This document shows, piece by piece, positions 7,897 through 11,583 of a DNA stretch of 11,583 nt. Both the position numbers and the translations under genes were made by a program. The DNA comes from an uncultured Clostridia bacterium (GTDB taxonomy: Bacteria > Bacillota > Clostridia > Oscillospirales > CAG-272), in assembly GCA_946055715.1 (NCBI GenBank), contig CAMGGT010000008.1, positions 1 through 11,583 on the forward strand, written 5' to 3'. The notes under the pieces are model-generated. The model was given only the letters and a program-made list of their open reading frames with translations, did not search any database and was not told where the DNA came from. Position 1 is the stretch's first letter. Every line of letters starts with the position of its first letter.

Positions 7897-9486
7897 ATGA
7901 CCGTACGCAAACTGTTTTTTTCCGTTGCGGTGTTCTTTGCCGCTACGATGCTGTATTTCGGGCTGAATGTATCTGCCGCCGCCTCGGGACAGCTGGCGGT
8001 GGGCGATGTGAAACTGGATGCCACCGCGAGCAATTCCGACCTTTTTGGTGACGGAACGGCTTCCTATACCTATAACAGTGAGTCGGGCATGGGTACGCTG
8101 ACCCTTGTCGGCTATGATGATTCTCACCTTCTTTACCATCAGTTCCCCACAATCGATGTATGGGCGGGAGAAGGGGTCACCGTGCCGGCCTATTTTTCTG
8201 TGGTGGCGGAGGGCAACACGCCCATTCTGGTGGTCGTCCGTGGCACAACGACCCTCTCCAAGGGCATTTCGCTGGAGCATGGCAAGGTGCTGTTTGAGGA
8301 TGCCGATGTGCGCTTTGGTGAAGACATTGCCTGCGGGGCAGTCGTGCATGACGGAGATGTTACGGTGCGCCGCACTACCATGACGCTGGACGGTGTGGCA
8401 GGCATTCACTCCACCCGCCCCGACAGCGCCGTGATGGCATTTTTGTACGGATATGACATTGTGCTTGAGGGGGCAACCATCAACTGTGATGTTACGCTTG
8501 AAGATCAAATCTGTCTTGACAGTTTTTTGTATGCCTTTCGCCATCTGTCGGTCAAAGACAGTCGCATCACTCTCCAAACAGACAAAGTGGCCTTCCTGCA
8601 CGGCTTTATGAGCTATGCCGGATATGTGCAGTTTGAAGATGCAACGCTCACGCTCCGCGGCCCAAAGTGCTGCTTTGCCGCCTATGCGCATGAGGGGCTT
8701 GAAGATGCATCGGAGGACGGAAGCGGCTCTGTCAGTTTCCGTGGTACCCGTGTCACCGCTGAAAACTGCGGTACATTTTCCTTCAGCCACGGCTTTGCCT
8801 GCGTCGACTCTGACATCACGGCACAAACCCTCGATGACGGCATCCTTTCCTACGGTGATGTATCCTCCTATGTGATCCTGCGCAACAGCCGATTGTCCCT
8901 TGCGCGGACGGGCGACAACAGCCCGGACGATGTCTTTGGACTGCTCATGCAAAACGGCGCGTTGGTCATGGCAGACGGCACCTACCGCTTTGACGGATAC
9001 GGATGCGGCGTCTGCGCATACGGTGCCGCCCAGTTCTCCCTTGAGAAAAAGGTCAAGCTGAAGATCAACGCGCAGACCTGCGCGCTGTTCCTTGCCTCGC
9101 AGATAGATACCCCCTTCAACCCCACGGTCAAATACCGCGCGGGGGGCAACTCCCTTGTCTCCACGGAGATTTCCGGTTCGGTGACGGCTGTGGGGATGGG
9201 CAGAGATGTCTATACCTTCACCCGTGCGGGCACGGCTTTTTCCTTTGCCTCTGCCGATCCCTCCTCGGCGGACGATGTCTGGAAGGTGATCGACGCCTGC
9301 AGTGGAAAGACCGTCTGCACCGAATTGGTCATCCGCACACAGGGCGCCTACCTCGGCGCGGGATGGATCGTGCTGATCGCGTTTGCCGGCGTGGCGGCCG
9401 CCGCCGTGGGCGGTTGGCTTCTCTATAAGCATTTTGACAGCAAAAACAAAGAGAAAAAAGCCGCAGTCCCCGCCCGAAGATCATAA
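7897..9486 (+). CDS. uncharacterised secreted, membrane-anchored beta-rich protein
   Basis: I do not recognise a specific function. The 529-residue product begins with a signal peptide (basic MTVRK, a hydrophobic core to about residue 27, then VSAAASG as likely cleavage region). Residues about 30-75 resemble the N-terminal module of many gut Firmicutes surface proteins (SYTYNSESGMGTLTLVGYDD, cf. 'sYd..tnTLTL.ny'). Residues about 90-460 are repeating short beta-strand segments such as ISLEHGKVLFEDADVRF and DIVLEGATINCDVTL, typical of a right-handed beta-helix. A hydrophobic segment at about 487-510 and a basic tail (KNKEKK, ARRS) form a C-terminal membrane anchor with the bulk outside; there is no LPXTG. 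About 12 cysteines are spread through the exported part. AAGGAG at 7883-7888 sits 8 bases before ATG 7897, supporting this start over upstream codons that would lie in tgt. It follows tgt by 40 bases and is probably co-transcribed. Confidence 0.85.
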   Translation: MTVRKLFFSVAVFFAATMLYFGLNVSAAASGQLAVGDVKLDATASNSDLFGDGTASYTYNSESGMGTLTLVGYDDSHLLYHQFPTIDVWAGEGVTVPAYFSVVAEGNTPILVVVRGTTTLSKGISLEHGKVLFEDADVRFGEDIACGAVVHDGDVTVRRTTMTLDGVAGIHSTRPDSAVMAFLYGYDIVLEGATINCDVTLEDQICLDSFLYAFRHLSVKDSRITLQTDKVAFLHGFMSYAGYVQFEDATLTLRGPKCCFAAYAHEGLEDASEDGSGSVSFRGTRVTAENCGTFSFSHGFACVDSDITAQTLDDGILSYGDVSSYVILRNSRLSLARTGDNSPDDVFGLLMQNGALVMADGTYRFDGYGCGVCAYGAAQFSLEKKVKLKINAQTCALFLASQIDTPFNPTVKYRAGGNSLVSTEISGSVTAVGMGRDVYTFTRAGTAFSFASADPSSADDVWKVIDACSGKTVCTELVIRTQGAYLGAGWIVLIAFAGVAAAAVGGWLLYKHFDSKNKEKKAAVPARRS

Positions 9487-9512
9487 CCGCCAACACCGCC
9501 GAAAAGCGGCAC

Positions 9513-9553
9513 AGAGCGTGTCTGCCCCAAAACCGGCAGACACGCTCTTTTCT
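9513..9553 (+). terminator. strong intrinsic terminator
   Basis: AGAGCGTGTCTGCC (9513-9526) pairs perfectly over 14 bases with GGCAGACACGCTCT (9535-9548) around an 8-base loop, and the T-rich TTTCTTTC follows. It lies 26 bases after the stop of the secreted-protein gene and closes the tgt unit. Confidence 0.92.
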
Positions 9554-9920
9554 TTCATCATGCGCATCGCAAAAAGCCGCAAATCACCGCACGGAAGCCG
9601 CGCGGCCGGCAAGAGACAGACCGGCGAAAAAGCCATCCATACGCGAAACGGTGTTTGGCCGCATTGTTAAAGCCGGAGGAGATATTTGTGTTGTTGCGCA
9701 AAATTTTTGTAAACCGTTGCACTTTTTGTAGTGATGCGTTGACATCCCTTGCACTCATGGCTGTTTTTGATGAAGAAAGCATGGCGATCAAATGGCCGGC
9801 CGCGCCTTTTCACGGCCGTTTGTCGCGGTCGCGACCGTCGCCTGTTCTGCTGCAAAAATACTTTGAAAATGAAAGAAATGGGCCGCACCCCTCGTTTATC
9901 AAAAAATGTTTCAAAACCCC
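9554..9920 (+). other. intergenic stretch without a convincing gene
   Basis: This stretch lies between the terminator and the infC promoter. Its main features are a good ribosome-site-like GGAGGAG (9675-9681) six bases before a GTG at 9688, opening a 78-codon frame to TGA at 9924, and a cluster of GC palindromes (GGCCGGCC near 9794, CGGCCG near 9814, and the perfect 12-base CGGTCGCGACCG at 9826-9837). The frame's product (rich in R, S, P and F) has no recognisable domain, and its stop falls inside the infC -35 box, so I do not call it a gene. No tRNA or other structured RNA gene was recognised. Confidence 0.5.
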
Positions 9921-9949
9921 TTGACAAGCCGGAGCAAAAGTGATATACT
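9921..9949 (+). promoter_or_regulatory. near-consensus extended -10 promoter for infC-rpmI-rplT
   Basis: TTGACA (9921-9926, perfect -35) is followed by a 17-base spacer and TATACT (9944-9949, five of six), with TG at 9941-9942 forming an extended -10. This is the strongest promoter in the window, as expected for a ribosomal-protein operon. Transcription should start near 9956, leaving about 150 bases of leader before infC. Confidence 0.9.
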
Positions 9950-9955
9950 TCGTTT

Positions 9956-10084
9956 TGTCGGCAAAATGCCGGTACAACAAGTAGAATTTCCGTTCTCACC
10001 ATACCACAGGGGTGCGTATGGTCCATATTTCTCCCGGCATGGGGGCAGTAGGTAGAGCATACGGAGATTCTGTATGCTTTTTTT
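9956..10084 (+). promoter_or_regulatory. L20-type leader (attenuator) of the infC operon
   Basis: In B. subtilis, ribosomal protein L20 binds the infC leader and promotes premature termination. Here the leader shows fitting structures. A first hairpin pairs CGGCA (9959-9963) with TGCCG (9967-9971). A second pairs ACCATAC (9998-10004) with GTATGGT (10016-10022), with inner CAC/GTG. An 11-base helix pairs AGAATTTCCGT (9983-9993) with ACGGAGATTCT (10061-10071), one wobble included. That helix occupies the loop and upper stem of the terminator at 10054-10084, so it acts as an antiterminator. The position, neighbours and architecture match the Rfam L20_leader class; the L20 binding site itself was not identified. 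Confidence 0.7.
10054..10084 (+). terminator. attenuator terminator upstream of infC
   Basis: AGCATAC (10056-10062) pairs with GTATGCT (10072-10078), extendable outward by A10054-T10080 and a G-T pair and inward by GGA/TTC, and a run of seven T (10078-10084) follows. It stops 6 bases before the infC ribosome site. It competes with the antiterminator helix 9983-9993/10061-10071, so it is a conditional terminator. Confidence 0.8.
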
Positions 10085-10090
10085 GCTTGT

Positions 10091-10106
10091 GGAGGATACG
10101 CTTATC
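10091..10106 (+). promoter_or_regulatory. infC ribosome binding site and AUC start codon
   Basis: GGAGG at 10091-10095 is the only good Shine-Dalgarno sequence near the start of infC. No ATG, GTG or TTG lies at a workable distance after it. ATC at 10104 is in frame with an ideal 8-base gap, and the residues after it (STKDLQTNEEIR) align with the start of other IF3 proteins (B. subtilis begins ISKD...NE.IR). This is the choice that decides the infC start. Confidence 0.75.
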
Positions 10107-10625
10107 AGTACCAAAGATTTACAGACCAATGAAGAGATCCGCGTGCCGGAAGTGCGCCTTGTCGGCGTCGGCGGCGAGCAGCTCGGCATCCTCAAAACAG
10201 AGGCCGCTCTTCGCTATGCAGAAGAGCAGAATGTCGACCTGGTGATGATCGCCCCCAACGCAGAACCCCCCGTCTGCCGTGCAATGGACTATGGCAAATA
10301 CCGCTTTGAACGGCTGAAAAAAGAGAAAGAGGCCAAAAAGAAGCAGCAGGTCATCAAGATCAAGGAAGTGCAACTTTCCTGCCGCATCGACACGCACGAC
10401 TTCGACACCCGCGTGAAGGCCGCCACCCGCTTTTTGCAGGAGGGCAACAAGGTACGGGTCGTCATTCGCTTCAAGGGGCGTGAAATGTCCCATATGGACA
10501 TTGGCCGCACCGTCATCGACCAGTTCCGTGAGGCCTGCGCCGAATTCGGCACAGCCGACAAACCGGCATCTGTCGAGGGGCGGAACATGAGTATCACGCT
10601 TTCTCCCATCAAGCAGGCAAAATAA
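10104..10625 (+). CDS. infC: translation initiation factor IF-3
   Basis: IF3 binds the 30S subunit, keeps subunits apart and checks start-codon and initiator-tRNA pairing. The product is 173 residues, normal for IF3. The N-terminal domain begins TNEEIRVPEVRLVGVGGEQLGI. The family signature lies in MDYGKYRFE (61-69). A lysine-rich linker helix (RLKKEKEAKKKQQ) follows, then the C-terminal domain (IDTHDFDTRVKAATRFLQEGNKVRVVIRFKGREM ... GRNMSITLSP). The frame runs upstream to an ATG at 10074, but that ATG lies inside the attenuator stem without a ribosome site and would add a non-homologous MLFLLVEDTL. The AUC codon at 10104 is therefore called as start, read as Met. AUU or AUC starts in infC are known to let IF3 repress its own translation, since IF3 rejects non-canonical starts. 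rpmI follows after 66 bases. Confidence 0.93.
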   Translation: MSTKDLQTNEEIRVPEVRLVGVGGEQLGILKTEAALRYAEEQNVDLVMIAPNAEPPVCRAMDYGKYRFERLKKEKEAKKKQQVIKIKEVQLSCRIDTHDFDTRVKAATRFLQEGNKVRVVIRFKGREMSHMDIGRTVIDQFREACAEFGTADKPASVEGRNMSITLSPIKQAK

Positions 10626-10627
10626 GT

Positions 10628-10653
10628 GTTGCACCCGGGCAGAGGCCCGCAAC
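10628..10653 (+). other. hairpin between infC and rpmI
   Basis: GTTG (10628-10631) can pair with CAAC (10650-10653), enclosing CGGGC (10636-10640) and GCCCG (10645-10649) around AGAG, with a one-sided bulge. The following CATTTTGGGTATTTTT is only loosely T-rich, so this is not a clear terminator. It could be an RNA-processing or translation-tuning element between the two cistrons. Confidence 0.35.
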
Positions 10654-10691
10654 CATTTTGGGTATTTTTATCACAAGAGGAGTATATCGTT

Positions 10692-10886
10692 ATGGGAAAA
10701 ATCAAAACGCATAAAGCCGCGGCCAAAAGATTCCGCGTCACGGCCGGCGGCAAAGTGAAGATCTTTCACGCACAGCACCGCCACAACCTCGGTCTGAAAA
10801 CCGCAAAACGCAAGAGAAATCTCCGCAAGGGCGCCATCCTCAGCACATCCATGACACCCGCGGTCAGAACCTTGATCCAGAAATAA
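10692..10886 (+). CDS. rpmI: 50S ribosomal protein L35
   Basis: L35 is a small basic protein of the large ribosomal subunit. The 64-residue product has the family's length and pattern: [21 protein letters not shown] at the start, the [19 protein letters not shown] block in the middle, and a C-terminal LIQK. AGAGGAG at 10676-10682 lies 9 bases before ATG 10692, which fixes the start; the frame is open further upstream but without homology. It sits between infC and rplT, the standard bacterial order, and shares their transcript. Confidence 0.96.
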   Translation: MGKIKTHKAAAKRFRVTAGGKVKIFHAQHRHNLGLKTAKRKRNLRKGAILSTSMTPAVRTLIQK

Positions 10887-10906
10887 GCACAGGAGGATGA
10901 AGCACC

Positions 10907-11260
10907 ATGGCAAGAGTTAAAGGCGCGATGATGACGCGCAAAAGAAGAAAAAGTGTACTGAAAGCAGCAAAGGGATACTGGGGTGCAAAGAGCAAGCACT
11001 TCAGAATGGCCAAGCAGGCCGTCATGAAGAGCGGCAACTATGCCTTCATCGGCCGCAAGCTGAAAAAGCGCGATTTCCGCAAACTGTGGATCGCCCGTAT
11101 TTCCGCCCAGGCAAAGGTCAACGGCATGAACTATTCTACCTTTATGCACGGCCTGAAATGTGCCGGCGTTGACCTCAACAGAAAAATGCTGGCAGAGATC
11201 GCCGTGTCCGACAAGGATGCGTTTGCCGCTCTGACAGAAAAGGCCAAAGCCGCCCTCTGA
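10907..11260 (+). CDS. rplT: 50S ribosomal protein L20
   Basis: L20 binds 23S rRNA early in large-subunit assembly and, in Firmicutes, also binds the infC leader to repress this operon. The product has 117 residues, typical. It begins [42 protein letters not shown], the basic rRNA-threading extension. The globular part ([56 protein letters not shown]) follows and is the region that binds RNA in leader repression. GGAGG (10892-10896) lies 10 bases before the ATG, and rpmI ends 20 bases upstream. A terminator closes the operon 15 bases after its stop. Confidence 0.97.
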   Translation: MARVKGAMMTRKRRKSVLKAAKGYWGAKSKHFRMAKQAVMKSGNYAFIGRKLKKRDFRKLWIARISAQAKVNGMNYSTFMHGLKCAGVDLNRKMLAEIAVSDKDAFAALTEKAKAAL

Positions 11261-11275
11261 TCCTGCCCAAGGCAG

Positions 11276-11315
11276 AAAAACGCCCCTCGTCGGTTGATAC
11301 CGCGGGGGCGTTTTT
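11276..11315 (+). terminator. intrinsic terminator of the infC-rpmI-rplT operon
   Basis: AAAAACGCCCC (11276-11286) pairs perfectly with GGGGCGTTTTT (11305-11315), with an inner CGGT/ACCG (11291-11294/11299-11302) hairpin closing on TGAT. The A-run on one side and the T-run on the other would allow termination in both directions. Confidence 0.92.
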
Positions 11316-11334
11316 CCGTAAGAGAACGCAGAAA

Positions 11335-11362
11335 TTGACGCAAGATCCAAGGCATATTTATT
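11335..11362 (+). promoter_or_regulatory. possible promoter for the methyltransferase gene
   Basis: TTGACG (11335-11340, five of six) is followed after 16 bases by TTTATT (11357-11362, four of six). A promoter is expected here because a terminator lies just upstream and the next gene has its own ribosome site, but the -10 match is poor. Confidence 0.3.
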
Positions 11363-11394
11363 GCCAAACCGGTCAAAAATTCGGAGGACCCCCC

Positions 11395-11583
11395 ATGAAA
11401 ACACCGGAATTGATTACTTCACGCCAAAATCCCACAGTCAAGTGGCTCGCCTCTCTGTGCGAGAAAAAATACCGTGACAGAGAGGGGTGCTTTTTGGCAG
11501 ACGGCGAAAAACTGTATCGGGAGGCCGTCCGCGCCGCCGCACCGCTGCCCCACATCCTGCTCCGGCAGGACAGCCACGACCTG
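11395..11583 (+). CDS. TrmH/SpoU-family RNA 2'-O-methyltransferase (3' end missing)
   Basis: Only the first 63 residues lie in the window. They match the N-terminal substrate-binding domain of TrmH-family RNA methyltransferases: ITSRQNPTVKWLASLCEKKYRDREGCFLADGEKLYREA, with the typical 'I.S..N..vK....L..kK.R...g.Fl.eG.k...Ea' pattern. The catalytic SPOUT knot domain is beyond the end. Such enzymes methylate ribose 2'-OH in rRNA or tRNA using S-adenosylmethionine. The place after rplT matches ysgA near pheST in B. subtilis, so pheS may follow. GGAGG (11383-11387) lies 7 bases before ATG 11395. The exact RNA target cannot be told from this fragment. Confidence 0.85.
   Translation, partial: MKTPELITSRQNPTVKWLASLCEKKYRDREGCFLADGEKLYREAVRAAAPLPHILLRQDSHDL

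Noticed and set aside
7876..9432. 518-codon reverse-strand frame opposite the secreted-protein gene
   Set aside because: Its product is rich in H, G and R with no signal or domain, as expected for a shadow frame in GC-rich DNA. The + strand frame has a signal peptide, ribosome site, membrane anchor and terminator.
9739..9771. TTGACA at 9739-9744 as a promoter
   Set aside because: No acceptable -10 box at 16-18 bases.
10074..10103. ATG at 10074 as the infC start
   Set aside because: It lies within the 3' arm of the attenuator stem, has no ribosome site, and the ten added residues do not match IF3 proteins.

Overview
This is a GC-rich stretch of bacterial core genome with every supported gene on the + strand. 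It looks like a member of the Clostridia, most plausibly a high-GC Oscillospiraceae/Ruminococcaceae-type gut anaerobe. Three things point there: the order miaB - YlbF/YmcA-family gene - mutS - mutL (Bacillus subtilis has miaB-ymcA-cotE-mutS-mutL, and cotE is absent here); a MutL of the endonuclease type, with no mutH; and an infC-rpmI-rplT operon behind a Firmicutes-style L20 attenuator, followed by a TrmH-family methyltransferase gene as near B. subtilis ysgA. The genus is not established from sequence alone.

Layout. 1-6386 is a tight co-directional cluster: miaB (5' end outside the window), a small YlbF/YmcA-family gene with a C-terminal cysteine cluster, mutS, and mutL 16 bases after mutS. 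A gap of 327 bases follows, holding a probable mutL terminator, a sigma-A-type promoter and a leader with two mutually exclusive hairpins. Next come tgt and, 40 bases later, an unrecognised gene for a secreted, membrane-anchored, beta-rich (probably beta-helix) protein. A strong terminator at 9513-9553 closes this unit. About 370 bases without a convincing gene follow. Then a near-consensus extended -10 promoter drives a short leader containing an antiterminator/terminator switch, then infC, rpmI and rplT, closed by a terminator. The window ends inside a TrmH/SpoU-family rRNA or tRNA methyltransferase gene with its own ribosome binding site.

How the genes work together. MutS and MutL form the mismatch-repair core. 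MiaB and Tgt modify tRNA anticodon-loop positions 37 and 34, so tRNA decoding genes lie on both sides of the repair genes. infC, rpmI and rplT encode IF3, L35 and L20. In Firmicutes this operon is repressed by L20 through premature termination in the leader, and the leader here shows the matching alternative helices.

Most of the window is ordinary conserved sequence. The points most worth a second look are infC's apparent AUC start codon, the compact attenuator before it, the switch-like leader of tgt, the unknown secreted protein placed behind tgt, and the cysteine cluster of the YlbF/YmcA-family protein. I saw no mobile element, CRISPR array, tRNA or rRNA.
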